Positions 19,077 through 28,557 are shown, counted from the first letter of the stretch. The stretch is DNA of 64,000 nucleotides from Chloroflexota bacterium (GCA_016234555.1 JACRBJ010000004.1:22567-86566); one strand, 5' to 3'. Translations and numbers: made by a program. The notes: generated from the letters alone by a model not told the origin.

Positions 19077-19915
19077 AGGATTTTTCCGCGATTCCTCCGC
19101 TGGATGCCCATGCCGTGCTCAGGCGGTTTGGTTTGCGCGCCGATAAAAGTCTGGGACAGAATTTTTTGCAGGATGCCGAGGCGCTGGAACGAATCGCGCT
19201 GGCGGCGGAGATTCAGGCGGACGACACCGTGCTGGAGATTGGTCCCGGCTTGGGGAGCCTGACCCGCTACTTGGCGGTTTCTGCCCGCGAAGTGGTCGCC
19301 CTCGAACTCGACCCGGAGCTGATTCCCCCACTGCGGGCTGTGCTTGCACCGCATCCGAACGTGCATGTGGTTCAGGGTGACATCTTGAAGACGGCTGTCT
19401 CGGAGCTGGTCGGCAGGCAAGATTATCTGGTAGTTGCAAACATCCCCTATTACATCACGTCCGCGATCATGCGCCACCTGTTGGAAGGGACTCCCAAACC
19501 GCGCCGCATCGTACTGACCATCCAAAAGGAAGTGGCAGAGCGCATCTGCGCCGGAGCTGGGGATTTGAGTCTGCTGGCGTTGAGCGTGCAGGTGTACGGC
19601 AAGCCGTCGATTGCGGCGGTGATTCCAGCCACGGCGTTTCATCCCGCGCCCAAAGTTGATTCCGCCATCCTGCGGGTTGATATTTACCCGCAACCGTTGA
19701 TTCCGCGAGAAACGCTCCCAACCTTCTTCAAACTCACCAAGGCTGGTTTCAGCCAAAAGCGCAAGACCCTGCGCAACTCGCTTTCGTCAGGACTGCACAT
19801 CAAAACCCAGGAAGCTGAGTCGCTGCTAAAGTCCACTGGCATAGACCCAATGCGCCGCGCAGAGACTCTGTCCATCGAGGAATGGGGAGGGCTGTGCGAG
19901 GAGTGGGAAAAGTGA
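19073..19915 (+). CDS. rsmA: 16S rRNA (A1518/A1519-N6,N6) dimethyltransferase
   Basis: 280 residues from ATG 19073, which overlaps the LCP stop codon (ATGA); a longer reading frame from 19001 would overlap that gene for no reason. Motifs: KSLGQNFL, EIGPGLGSLT (SAM loop), VVALELDPEL, GDIL and the catalytic NIPYYITS. The enzyme dimethylates two adenosines near the 3' end of 16S rRNA late in 30S assembly. C-terminal FSQKRKTLRNSL helix is typical. Confidence 0.95.
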   Translation: MKDFSAIPPLDAHAVLRRFGLRADKSLGQNFLQDAEALERIALAAEIQADDTVLEIGPGLGSLTRYLAVSAREVVALELDPELIPPLRAVLAPHPNVHVVQGDILKTAVSELVGRQDYLVVANIPYYITSAIMRHLLEGTPKPRRIVLTIQKEVAERICAGAGDLSLLALSVQVYGKPSIAAVIPATAFHPAPKVDSAILRVDIYPQPLIPRETLPTFFKLTKAGFSQKRKTLRNSLSSGLHIKTQEAESLLKSTGIDPMRRAETLSIEEWGGLCEEWEK

Positions 19916-20388
19916 CGAACACTTTGAGCAGCACATCAATTAAGCCGCGAACACGGCGAATACTCATAGTTTTCTCGTTGATTATTCTTTGCCTGCCCAT
20001 TATCTACTGTTGCGGACTGCCATACATAACCGGGCAGGCATGCGTGGATTTCATGAGCGGACAGGTGCCGCCAAAAGCAGAGGACATCTTTTTTCAGAAG
20101 GTACTCGAAGCTGTTGCAAACGAAGATTATCAATGGCTCGCCACCGTGACCACAGATAATGCGCTGCTGGAATTGAAGGAACTCCGTCCCAAATTGAGTA
20201 ATAAATATGAAGTTGTTTGGGGAGATGACCTGGCAGGCGAATATGAACGAACCCTGATGTTTGACAACGGCACAAAGGTATTTTTAGTGTTTTGGGGTTC
20301 CTGGCCAAACTGTCCAGACTTCAATGTGACAGAAGAAGAGACATTTGAGAACTTGGAGCTAATCTCCATTGAAGAACAAGTGGATTAG
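19912..20388 (+). CDS. Hypothetical single-TM protein
   Basis: 158 residues from GTG 19912, which overlaps the rsmA stop (GTGA). One TM helix (about residues 19-37, ILIVFSLIILCLPIIY), then a soluble domain of about 110 residues with no recognised family, rich in Glu and aromatic residues. Translational coupling to rsmA may be only positional. Confidence 0.65.
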   Translation: MTNTLSSTSIKPRTRRILIVFSLIILCLPIIYCCGLPYITGQACVDFMSGQVPPKAEDIFFQKVLEAVANEDYQWLATVTTDNALLELKELRPKLSNKYEVVWGDDLAGEYERTLMFDNGTKVFLVFWGSWPNCPDFNVTEEETFENLELISIEEQVD

Positions 20389-20412
20389 ATAAGGTCAAAA
20401 AAGGTATCGACA

Positions 20413-20976
20413 ATGACATTGAAATTGCCCCACATCTTGTTCGCATCGGCAACTGCTTTGAGTATTATCGTTTTACCAGCATGTAACACAGCAACACCAA
20501 TTCCCATACCATCCTCGCCCAAAAGAATAATTCGCACCCCAACGTATCCATCCGGCAACGTGAGTGATTTTAAATACAAAGAAAGCGACTGCACAGACAC
20601 AACATATGGCATGACGTTGTGCCTTAATGGCAAGGCTTATAAATCTGCCCGTGAATTAGATACGCTTCTGTTGGAATTAGACAGTCAATTTCCAAGCGGG
20701 GCATGGGAAAAAGCACTAAGCAGCATAATACTGCCTCAGGAAGAATGGGAGGACATGAAAAAGCCTTATTGCACGTTTGCATCTCAAGAATCTATCGGTG
20801 GCGCCATGTACAGCAATGAGATTACCAGTTGTATTCTTGAGCAGAACAAAAAGCGCGCCGAGACTCTTATGTGGGCGGTATGCCTCGAAGCCAATTTTTC
20901 AAAATGTCCGTCCAGGAAAGCAGGCAGTGAATTATTTGCTATAACAGCCGCACCAAACACAACTCCCGCTCCATAA
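20413..20976 (+). CDS. Lipoprotein with LprI-like (DUF1311) domain
   Basis: 187 residues. Signal peptide and lipobox VLPAC (Cys24). The body has spaced Cys residues (SDCTDTTYGMTLCLN, KKPYCTF, TSCILEQNKKRAETL) and the EEWEDMKKPYC/GG..C arrangement of the lysozyme-inhibitor LprI N-terminal domain family. In other bacteria LprI-like lipoproteins inhibit lysozymes or bind peptidoglycan enzymes; here the role is inference from pattern only. A Thr/Pro tail ends the protein. Confidence 0.65.
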   Translation: MTLKLPHILFASATALSIIVLPACNTATPIPIPSSPKRIIRTPTYPSGNVSDFKYKESDCTDTTYGMTLCLNGKAYKSARELDTLLLELDSQFPSGAWEKALSSIILPQEEWEDMKKPYCTFASQESIGGAMYSNEITSCILEQNKKRAETLMWAVCLEANFSKCPSRKAGSELFAITAAPNTTPAP

Positions 20977-21018
20977 AACGGAAGGCGGGATTACTTCCAC
21001 GGCGTGGCAACGAGATTT

Positions 21019-21057
21019 CTCAGGTGACAGTCATCTCCGAGATGACTGTCACCTGAG
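21019..21057. repeat. Perfect 19-bp inverted repeat (ctcaggtgacagtcatctc)
   Basis: Arms 21019-21037 and 21039-21057 are perfectly complementary around a single base. The GTGACAGTCA core recurs at 23808-23840. No T run follows, so it is an intergenic palindrome rather than a clear terminator. Confidence 0.75.
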
Positions 21058-21118
21058 ACTTTCCACGAGGTCAGGGTCGCGGGGTCTCATCGAGCGAAAT
21101 ATCACCAAAGGAAGTCCC

Positions 21119-21943
21119 ATGAACAAAAAGAGAGATATAAAATACCATCTGACGCTTATCACCGCAACGACCACGCTGCTTCTATCGTTGTTCAGTCTCG
21201 CATTTCAAGACATCTATACGGCAAGAATAAATCGGATAACAGAATATGAATTGATGGGGCAGGATGTTGTGACGGCAGCGATTTCCGCCGTTTTTCTCTG
21301 CGTCATCCTGTTCAAGGATTACCAAAGGATAAAAACCAAAATCATCTGGCTTGGTTGTCTTCTGTATTTGTTTTACATCTACGCCTATTTTAGTTTTGGC
21401 GGGGTGTCGAGCGTCTTTTATTTGTTGTATGTTGCAATCACAGGCTTGACGTTATTTCTCTTCCTTTTCATTCTGGTCGACATCATCAAAAACGACCAAC
21501 TCCCCAACGTAGCCGAAAATTATCCCCGAAAAGCAATATCGGTATTCTTCTTTATCAGTATCCTGCTGATAACCGTTATTGAAATTCAGGAACTGGTTTT
21601 GAAAACAATAATCCTAAACGAACAACTGAATCCCTTCCTCGTCTTTTATGTGCTCGATCTGGCGATAATCTTTCCCTCGATTATGATAACCTCGGTTCTA
21701 AACCTGAGGAGAACAGGCTGGGGTTATTTGTTCAGCGGCGTAGCCTTGATAAAAATTGCGACCATTCTGCCCGCGGTGGTTTTCAACGACATTTTTCATC
21801 GGCTGTATACAGGGAGTTTCCTGGACCTGTCTTTCGATATTATCGCATCGATAATCACCCTGATAGCCTCGATTCTTCTAATTATGTACATGAACAGGGT
21901 CGACGATAAAAGCATTGCCACGCATCCACAAAACGAAAGGTAA
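21119..21943 (+). CDS. Hypothetical polytopic membrane protein
   Basis: 274 residues with about seven TM helices (roughly 10-30, 48-66, 76-96, 99-120, 138-160, 175-195, 200-222, 232-258) and short loops. No recognised domain. Slightly AT-richer coding than its neighbours. 10 bp separate it from the next small membrane protein gene, so the two are likely cotranscribed. Confidence 0.65.
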   Translation: MNKKRDIKYHLTLITATTTLLLSLFSLAFQDIYTARINRITEYELMGQDVVTAAISAVFLCVILFKDYQRIKTKIIWLGCLLYLFYIYAYFSFGGVSSVFYLLYVAITGLTLFLFLFILVDIIKNDQLPNVAENYPRKAISVFFFISILLITVIEIQELVLKTIILNEQLNPFLVFYVLDLAIIFPSIMITSVLNLRRTGWGYLFSGVALIKIATILPAVVFNDIFHRLYTGSFLDLSFDIIASIITLIASILLIMYMNRVDDKSIATHPQNER

Positions 21944-21953
21944 CAGGCAGATC

Positions 21954-22328
21954 ATGAAATCAACCCCGCAGACTGCCACATCAAATATGAACGAATTCAA
22001 AATGGCAAGCGCATTTCTAATTGTGGGCGGAGTCATTATCCTCGGCCTGTTTGGCTTTTTCGCAATCACCCGGGAAATCATCCCGCAAGATTCTTTGGCG
22101 GTCGGCGGGTACGGACTGGTCGGTGTTTTCGCGATCCTCTCAGGCATCGGCTTGTGGCAGTTGAAACGCTGGGGGATATACTTCTACCTCCTTTTCTTCG
22201 TCCTCAGGAGCATTCTTCGATTTCCCGACATCAAAGGGGACGCATATGAAATTCTCCGTTTTGCGTTCTGGGCTGTGGTCTGGCTTCTTCTTGGCTGGTA
22301 CATGTGGAAAAGGCTCAACGAGACCTGA
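21954..22328 (+). CDS. Small membrane protein, four predicted TM helices
   Basis: 124 residues from ATG 21954 (GGCAGATC upstream; an earlier in-frame ATG 21915 overlaps the previous gene). Four hydrophobic helices, with GIGLWQLKRWGIYFYLLFF in the third region, a pattern common in small uncharacterised bacterial membrane proteins of the DUF2127-like kind. Function unknown. Confidence 0.6.
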   Translation: MKSTPQTATSNMNEFKMASAFLIVGGVIILGLFGFFAITREIIPQDSLAVGGYGLVGVFAILSGIGLWQLKRWGIYFYLLFFVLRSILRFPDIKGDAYEILRFAFWAVVWLLLGWYMWKRLNET

Positions 22329-22396
22329 CACCTAATTTTTGTTCAAAATACCCTGCAAGTCATTGGGGATTGGCTGGTTGAAAACCTTTTGGTTTA

Positions 22397-22437
22397 AAAA
22401 ATCCGTGCGCATCCGTGAAATCCGTGGCAAGGTTTTG
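22397..22437. repeat. Dispersed intergenic repeat with atccgtg units
   Basis: Three atccgtg-type units (aatccgtgcgcatccgtgaaatccgtgg) followed by aaggttttgggtaaaccc, in the 275-bp gap before the sulfotransferase gene. This type of repeat is common in environmental bacterial genomes. Nothing else convincing is seen in 22329-22603. Confidence 0.5.
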
Positions 22438-22603
22438 GGTAAACCCAAGTTGCAAGCAATGAGTTGTAGCCCAATTTGGGCAAAATTTAGGAGTCAGGCC
22501 TGGACGTGATGATAAAAATAAGTACCTTCCTCGTTAATCCAAAAATCATATTTGCTGATAGAATAACGGCGCAGGTATCACACGCAAGGATGCTCACTCG
22601 TTC

Positions 22604-23803
22604 ATGAAATATAATTTCCCCCTTTTCTGGCGTTCGCTCTACCGCTCCTTCTTCGACTCCAAAAACACCACCGCCCGTCTTACAAAAAAACGCATCATCT
22701 TCCTGACGCTCTTCGTCATCGTTTGGATTCCCGGAATGCTCGTCCACTGGTTTTTCTTCTGGCTGGACGACATCCTCTTCCCCGAATATAAAAACCAACC
22801 CATCGAGAAGCCGTTGTTCATCCTCGGCAATCTTCGCAGCGGATCGACCTTTCTCCACCGCCTGCTCTCACGTGATTCAACGACCTTCACCAGCCTGACC
22901 ACGTGGGATATCTACCTGACTCCCTCGGTCACGCAGAAGAAGATCACGCAGTTCGTGGCGCAGCTCGACAACAAATATTTCGGCAGGGCGCTTCATCGCC
23001 TGCTCTACAAATTCGACGCCGCCACCCTCGGCAAGATCAAGATACACCCCATCTCCTTCTTCCAGCCCGAAGAGGACGAGAACATCCACCTGCTGATCTG
23101 GGACGGTTACTTCGTCACCTTCCTCTTCCCCTTCATGGACGAGATGCCGAACTACCAGCATTTCGACGAGGCGCTCAGCCCCGAACACAAGCGCCGCATC
23201 ATGACCTTTTACAAGTCCATGCTCCAGCGGCACATGTACGCCACAGGGAAAAAATATTTTGTGGCGAAGAACCCCGCGTTCAGCGCGAAGATCGAAACGC
23301 TGCGGGAATTCTTCCCCGACGCCCGCATCATCTACCTCGCCCGCAACCCGCTCGACATGCTGCCCTCCACCGTTTCGTGGATCAACTACGCGCGGCGGCA
23401 ATTCACCGAACCTGAACCTGGATACCATTACATCGAGGAAATTTTGGATTTGACCCAACACTGGTATCGTCACCCGCTCAACTATCTGGATGCCAACCCC
23501 TCGCCCCGACATCTGATCCTGAAATACGACGACCTGATCCAACGCCCTGAGTCGGTCATCCGCGCGTTCTACGAGCAGTTCGGCTATCCCGACAAACCCG
23601 GTCTGCCCATCATCATCGACCAGGCGGTCAAGGAGACGCTCACCTTCACCAGCGACCACAACTACTCCTACGAGAAGATGGGATTCTCCCGCGAACAGAT
23701 CGTCCAAATGTACGCCGACATCTTCCAGCGTTTCGACTTCGAAACCCGTGAGCCGTTCGTTGAAAGAGAAAAAGTGGAAGTGGAGAGGGTGAAAAGGCAA
23801 TAA
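22604..23803 (+). CDS. Sulfotransferase family protein with N-terminal TM helix
   Basis: 399 residues. One TM helix (about 30-55) precedes a sulfotransferase fold. PAPS 5'-phosphosulfate loop GNLRSGSTFLHRLL (about residues 74-87) and the 3'-phosphate motif ARNPLDMLPS (about 245-254) are present, with a C-terminal YEKMGFSREQI segment typical of the Sulfotransfer_3 group. It should transfer sulfate from PAPS to a lipid or glycan acceptor at the membrane; the acceptor is unknown. No PAPS synthesis genes are nearby. Confidence 0.82.
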   Translation: MKYNFPLFWRSLYRSFFDSKNTTARLTKKRIIFLTLFVIVWIPGMLVHWFFFWLDDILFPEYKNQPIEKPLFILGNLRSGSTFLHRLLSRDSTTFTSLTTWDIYLTPSVTQKKITQFVAQLDNKYFGRALHRLLYKFDAATLGKIKIHPISFFQPEEDENIHLLIWDGYFVTFLFPFMDEMPNYQHFDEALSPEHKRRIMTFYKSMLQRHMYATGKKYFVAKNPAFSAKIETLREFFPDARIIYLARNPLDMLPSTVSWINYARRQFTEPEPGYHYIEEILDLTQHWYRHPLNYLDANPSPRHLILKYDDLIQRPESVIRAFYEQFGYPDKPGLPIIIDQAVKETLTFTSDHNYSYEKMGFSREQIVQMYADIFQRFDFETREPFVEREKVEVERVKRQ

Positions 23804-23807
23804 ACCC

Positions 23808-23845
23808 AAGTGACAGTCACCTGCGAGGTGACTGTCACTTTTTAT
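23808..23845 (+). terminator. Terminator built from a GTGACAGTCACCT palindrome
   Basis: Arms 23808-23822 and 23826-23840 (15 bp, perfect) are followed by a T run, so it ends the sulfotransferase transcript. It overlaps the stop of the convergent TPR gene (23842). Confidence 0.75.
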
Positions 23846-25242
23846 GGAAAATACTGCTTCAACATCTCCCCCGCTATTTGACCATACATGCCGTTCGGGT
23901 CTGCGGTTTGGACCTGGATTAACGTTTCATAGGCGGCGGCGCGATTCCCCTGCGTGAGGTAGGTCATAGCCAGATGAATCTGCGCGGACAAGTGGTACGG
24001 GAAGCGTTTGGACACGTCCACTAGGGTTTGCTCGGCGTTGGCGTAACGCCCCGAAGCAAGATAGGACCAGCCCAACGCATCCAGCGCGGACGGGTCATCG
24101 GGGGAAATCTCCACGGCTTTTTGGGCGGCAGGCAGACCAATCTCATCCAGGTACACATTGTTCGCGGCGCAAAAGACAGCCAGCAAAGCCCAGTAGGTGG
24201 ATTCGTTCGGCGCGAGTTCCGTTGCGCGTTTATAGGACTCCAGCGCGGAAGTCAAGTCGCCTCGTTTGACGTACGCCTCCCCCAGCCCCGCCTGCCATGC
24301 GGGATTATCCGGCTCGGAACCGGCGGCGAGCAGGTACTCAGCCAGCATCTGCGGATATTTTCCCTGCCGGTTCCAATACAAGGCGCGCAAGCCACGCACG
24401 ACGACGGAAGTATGGTCGAGCCGAACAGCTTTGTCCAGTTCGGCCAGCCCGTCTCCGCCCACGTGCTGTTTCGCTTCTCCGAGCCATGCCCAGGCTTCGG
24501 CATTTTCCCCGTCGAGAGAAATAGCTTTCTCGAATGCCGCAATGGACAAATCCCATTCCTGCACCAGCCCGAGGGCGCGACCATTTGTCACCATCTGCTG
24601 CGAGGCGTCAGGCTGGGTGGCGGACAAGTTCAAGGCGGAGCGCAAGGTCTGGACAGCGGGATCAAATTGCGGGTCGAGAGAGGAAGCAAACATCAAATGT
24701 GTGAGCGCCTGTTCGGGTTCCAACACGGTCGATAGTAGTCCAAGTCGATAGTAACTGTAAACATCCCCCTCCCCTGTCTCCAATTGAAGTTGTTTATCCA
24801 ACGCATCCTTTTCGGCCGCCCAATCCTTCCGCTGACGGTAAATCAGCCCAAGCACTTTATAGGTAAATGGCATGGGGCGAATCCGCAGGCTTTCTTCGAG
24901 TGCGACGGCGGAGGCGGAAAAATCGCCAAGCATGAAGCGGGAATATCCAAGAAACATCCACCCCTCCGCGGAAAGCGCCGGCGTCCGTTCGAGAAGGTCG
25001 ATGGCTTTTTGGGTGTCACCGCTTTTGACAGCGGCAATGCCACCCTGTTCCCACAAGTCATCGCGCCAAAACAGGAGCTGCGCGGCTCTTTCATAAGATT
25101 CGACAGAGGCTGCGTAATTCTGCGCAGCAAAACTGGCTTCTGCGCGGTTCAGCGCCGTATACCCAACCAACATTGCGGGAACAAGAAAAGCCGCGGACAA
25201 GGCGAGGAGCACAAGCGGGACGGTGATTCTTTTATTGGTCAT
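23842..25242 (-). CDS. TPR-repeat protein with N-terminal membrane anchor
   Basis: 466 residues. One TM helix (about 8-30) then roughly ten TPR-like helical pairs to the end (for example AEASFAAQNYAASVESYERA, WLGEAKQHVGG, ALDALGWSYLASGRYANAEQ). TPR proteins are protein-binding scaffolds; no catalytic part is visible. It is divergent from the sensor kinase gene, and its ATG lies 10 nt from a minus-strand TATAAT. Confidence 0.85.
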   Translation of the reverse strand: MTNKRITVPLVLLALSAAFLVPAMLVGYTALNRAEASFAAQNYAASVESYERAAQLLFWRDDLWEQGGIAAVKSGDTQKAIDLLERTPALSAEGWMFLGYSRFMLGDFSASAVALEESLRIRPMPFTYKVLGLIYRQRKDWAAEKDALDKQLQLETGEGDVYSYYRLGLLSTVLEPEQALTHLMFASSLDPQFDPAVQTLRSALNLSATQPDASQQMVTNGRALGLVQEWDLSIAAFEKAISLDGENAEAWAWLGEAKQHVGGDGLAELDKAVRLDHTSVVVRGLRALYWNRQGKYPQMLAEYLLAAGSEPDNPAWQAGLGEAYVKRGDLTSALESYKRATELAPNESTYWALLAVFCAANNVYLDEIGLPAAQKAVEISPDDPSALDALGWSYLASGRYANAEQTLVDVSKRFPYHLSAQIHLAMTYLTQGNRAAAYETLIQVQTADPNGMYGQIAGEMLKQYFP

Positions 25243-25252
25243 TGTAATGGTA

Positions 25253-25258
25253 ATTATA
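25253..25258 (-). promoter_or_regulatory. TATAAT -10-like box for the TPR gene
   Basis: Minus-strand TATAAT (plus-strand attata), 10 nt before the ATG at 25242, no Shine-Dalgarno between. Predicted leader is only a few nt. Confidence 0.4.
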
Positions 25259-25292
25259 CGTGAGTTACGCCATATTTTTTTTGAACTGGAAG

Positions 25293-25298
25293 TATAAT
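25293..25298 (+). promoter_or_regulatory. TATAAT -10-like box giving a leaderless kinase mRNA
   Basis: TATAAT ends 7 nt before ATG 25306 and 1 nt before ATG 25300. A transcript starting 7 nt after the box would begin at ATG 25306, so this start is chosen for the kinase. Confidence 0.45.
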
Positions 25299-25305
25299 AA
25301 TGCCG

Positions 25306-27654
25306 ATGAGCGCATTCACCAGCCTAATCTTCACTCAGTTAACCATCCCGCCGGGAAACCTAATCTACTACACGGTCATGGCATTTGCCGTTGCAAGCGC
25401 GCTCCAGTCGGCTTTCAACCACTGGCGCGTGAGCGAATTTCCCCAGGCGCGGAGGGCATTTGTGGGGCTTGGCATCCTGCTTGCGGCGCAGGTGGGCATG
25501 CACGTGATCGCCGGTCTCGGCTGGCAGAAACTGGTCGAGCCCACGGCTGTTATGCCGCCGCTCGACCGCGCCTACATCCTCTTTGGAATCATCTGGATCA
25601 CATGGCTGTATGCCTTCCCCGAACCCAACCGAACGGCGGATGTGGCGGCAGGCGGATTAAGCTTCCTGGTCATTATTCTGTTCGGGCTAAGCCTGTTCAC
25701 CTGGCAGCCCCAAATCGGGTTCGTCAGCTACAACCAGACGAACGATGACTGGGTCTGGCAGATCGGCTCGATGCTCACCGCGCTGACGGGGATCATCATC
25801 CTGTTCGTCCGCAAGCCCGACGGCATGTGGAATGGTATCATCATACTCGCGCTTGGATTTGCCGGTCACGCGGGGCATTTGCTCTTCCCGGTGGACGGAT
25901 ATTACTCTGGCATTGTACGGCTTGGGTATATGGTGGCATATCCGATCCTGCTTACCCTGCCGCAGAGATTTGCAATCCCCGCGTCGACACCCAAGGTGGT
26001 TGTCACCCCGCCCGCGCACCCATCCGCAAAAAGGGCGGATGCGAACGTGGGAATGCCCGAACGCAGGCGATACAGCACCGACCCGAAGACCTTCCATGCC
26101 ATGCTGGCTCTCGCGGCGGAGACAAACCCCAAAAAAGTGAGCCAGGCGATCACCCGCGCCATCGCGCAAACCATGCTCTCCGACCTGTGCTTCATGATCC
26201 AACTGTCGGATAACAAAAACCAGCTGCAGATCGCCGGCGGATATGACCTGATACGCGAGGACCTCCTCGATGGAGGCTCGCTGAACAAGAGCGCAATTCC
26301 GATGCTGGCAAATTCGCTCCAGCGCGGACGTCCCCTGCGGATGCCTGCCAGCAGCACCTCTGCCGACGTGAAAGGCTTGGGCGACATCCTCGGGCTGACC
26401 AACCCGGGTCACCTGTTGTGCGTGCCGATCCTGACGCCGGAGAAGGAACCCCTCGGCGGCGTGCTTTTGCTCTCGCCGTATTCAGACCGCACATGGACAG
26501 CGGAAGACCAGGCTTATCTCTCGAATATTGCGGCTGCACTGGTACCGATCATCAAGCGGAGCCAGACCTCGAATCAACTCGAGGCGCAAAGCGAACAGAC
26601 ACGCGCGAAAATAACCGACCTGGAATTTCACATCGCCGAGCTTACCCGTCAACTGGAAGCTGCCCGCGAGGAAGGTGCAAAAGGCGGCGGCGTCGAAATG
26701 GCGTCCCTGCTTGCGGCGCAGGAGGAATCACAGCGCATCATCGAACAGCTTCAGGTCGAAAACGCTGAACTGCGCACGGGCAGGAACATTCAATCTACAG
26801 CCTCCACCACACAGATGGAAGTGGAATTGAAGGCAAGTTTACAGGAACTGGCTCGTTTGCAGAATCAGCTCGCCGACGCGAACATGAAAGTGCATGAACT
26901 GGAAAAAGGTCATGTGGTCGCAAAAAGCACCGAGCAGGCGGAAGTGGTGGCCTCCATCGCGCAGGAACTGCGACAGCCACTCTCGTCCATTGTCGGCTAC
27001 ACCGACCTGCTGCTTGGGGAATCCGTCGGCATCCTCGGCACGTTGCAGCGCAAGTTCGTGGAGCGGATCAAAGCCTCGACGGAGCGCATCAACAGCCTGA
27101 CCGACGACATGATCCAAATTACCACCCTGGAAACCGAATTGAACGACCTCAAATTCGAGGCGGTGGACCTGAACGTGGTCATCGACAACGCCATGTCCTA
27201 CACCAGCGCCCAGGTACGCGAGAAGAACATCTCGATGCACCTCGACCTGCCCAAGAAACTGGCTCCCGTCCAGGCTGACCGCGAGGCGCTGCAACAGATC
27301 CTGATTCACCTGCTACAAAATGCGGGGGCGGCGACGCCCTTCGAAGGCACGATCAGGCTCAACGTCCAGACCAGGAATGAAGAGGATAGGGAGTTCATCC
27401 TCATCCAGGTCACGGACACCGGCGGCGGCATACCATCGAACGACCTACCCCGCGTTTTCACCCGGCTCTACCGCGCCGACAACGTCCTCATTCAGGGCGT
27501 CGGCGATACGGGGGTGGGGCTTTCCATCGCAAAGTCCCTCACCGAAGCGCATCATGGGCGCATTTGGGTCGAAAGCGAGCAGGGGGTCGGCTCCAAGTTT
27601 AGCGTGTTGCTGCCCATCACCGGCGGCGTTGAAAAGAACAGGGGAAGGAAATAA
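25306..27654 (+). CDS. Membrane GAF-domain histidine kinase homologue lacking the phospho-acceptor His
   Basis: 782 residues from ATG 25306 (or 784 from 25300). Seven or so TM helices (about 1-225), a GAF domain (about 262-425), a long coiled coil (about 425-545), a HisKA-like helical hairpin and a HATPase_c domain (about 640-780) with N box LLQNA, G1 DTGGGIP and G2 GVGLSIAK. In the H box, where kinases read SHELRxPL, this protein reads AQELRQPL: codon 26962-26964 is CAG, Gln in place of the catalytic His. The ATP-binding half looks intact. It may act as a pseudokinase, a phosphatase, or an allosteric partner of another kinase such as the one at 48446. The LysM gene overlaps its stop by 1 nt. 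Confidence 0.85.
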   Translation: MSAFTSLIFTQLTIPPGNLIYYTVMAFAVASALQSAFNHWRVSEFPQARRAFVGLGILLAAQVGMHVIAGLGWQKLVEPTAVMPPLDRAYILFGIIWITWLYAFPEPNRTADVAAGGLSFLVIILFGLSLFTWQPQIGFVSYNQTNDDWVWQIGSMLTALTGIIILFVRKPDGMWNGIIILALGFAGHAGHLLFPVDGYYSGIVRLGYMVAYPILLTLPQRFAIPASTPKVVVTPPAHPSAKRADANVGMPERRRYSTDPKTFHAMLALAAETNPKKVSQAITRAIAQTMLSDLCFMIQLSDNKNQLQIAGGYDLIREDLLDGGSLNKSAIPMLANSLQRGRPLRMPASSTSADVKGLGDILGLTNPGHLLCVPILTPEKEPLGGVLLLSPYSDRTWTAEDQAYLSNIAAALVPIIKRSQTSNQLEAQSEQTRAKITDLEFHIAELTRQLEAAREEGAKGGGVEMASLLAAQEESQRIIEQLQVENAELRTGRNIQSTASTTQMEVELKASLQELARLQNQLADANMKVHELEKGHVVAKSTEQAEVVASIAQELRQPLSSIVGYTDLLLGESVGILGTLQRKFVERIKASTERINSLTDDMIQITTLETELNDLKFEAVDLNVVIDNAMSYTSAQVREKNISMHLDLPKKLAPVQADREALQQILIHLLQNAGAATPFEGTIRLNVQTRNEEDREFILIQVTDTGGGIPSNDLPRVFTRLYRADNVLIQGVGDTGVGLSIAKSLTEAHHGRIWVESEQGVGSKFSVLLPITGGVEKNRGRK

Positions 27655-28475
27655 TGCGAAGTTTGCGCGGCTTGGGCAACGCGCTGGCGGTGGCTGTGAT
27701 CTCGATTGGGCTGATGCTCGGCGCGCTGTCCATCTCGCTGGTGGAATTTGTGCAGCAGGAGACGCCGCCCACAGCTGGGAACTCGATCCCGTCGCCGCTC
27801 CCGCTGACAGTTACCAACACCCTGCCTCCAACGTTGACACCAACCATCGGGCTTGAGTCGCCAACCCCCAGCATCACCCCCACACCCACCATCACATTCA
27901 CACCGCCCGCCTCCTGTCCGCCCCCGTTTGGCTGGGGACAAATTTTCATCCAAGCGGGTGAGACCCTTGATGGCATTGCCATCCGTTATCGCACCAGCAG
28001 GGACGAACTGCGCCGCGCCAACTGCCTGTTGACCGACGCCCTGGTGGCTGGGACGGTTTTGTACGTTCCACCTGTGGCGCCCAACACGCCGGTGGCATGT
28101 AATCCCGGCGCTGTCGGTTGGTCAAGGACTTACACGGTCAGACCCGGCGATACGATCTACTCCATTGCAACCAATCATTACACAACCGCCACGCTGTTGA
28201 AGAATGTGAACTGTCACGCCAGCGACCTGATCTATACGGGAGAAATCCTCTGGGTGCCGAACGTTGCCACCCGCACACCGTATCCCACACCCATGCCCGG
28301 CAGCACGGTCACGCCCTATCCCACCGACCCGTTAACCGAGACCGCCCTGCCGTTCACCATCACAGTCCTGCCCTTCACCGCCACCTTCGAGCCAACCAGC
28401 ACGCCTGTGCCCCCCACACCAACAGCCATCCCCACGTACACGGCAAGCCCAACCCCATTCCCCACACCGCAATGA
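27654..28475 (+). CDS. Membrane-anchored protein with two LysM domains
   Basis: 273 residues. N-terminal TM or signal anchor (about 12-32), Thr/Pro linker, then two LysM modules (about 96-143, IFIQAGETLDGIAIRY; and 156-203, YTVRPGDTIYSIATNH), each ending in a VPPV or VPN motif, and a Thr/Pro-rich tail. It should bind glycan strands outside the membrane. Its ATG overlaps the kinase stop (TAATG), so it is coupled to that gene and may be linked to its signal. Confidence 0.8.
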   Translation: MRSLRGLGNALAVAVISIGLMLGALSISLVEFVQQETPPTAGNSIPSPLPLTVTNTLPPTLTPTIGLESPTPSITPTPTITFTPPASCPPPFGWGQIFIQAGETLDGIAIRYRTSRDELRRANCLLTDALVAGTVLYVPPVAPNTPVACNPGAVGWSRTYTVRPGDTIYSIATNHYTTATLLKNVNCHASDLIYTGEILWVPNVATRTPYPTPMPGSTVTPYPTDPLTETALPFTITVLPFTATFEPTSTPVPPTPTAIPTYTASPTPFPTPQ

Positions 28476-28494
28476 CGTAAGTTAAAATCAACAG

Positions 28495-28550
28495 GACCCT
28501 AAAGGTTATAAATCAGGTATAACTGAGGCAGAAAACCTTTAGGGTCTTTG
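28495..28550 (+). terminator. Intrinsic terminator with gaccctaaaggtt arms
   Basis: Arms 28495-28507 and 28534-28546 (13 bp, perfect) with a 26-nt loop, followed by tttg. The same arms occur at 54851-54881. Confidence 0.65.
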
Positions 28551-28557
28551 CTTTGAA

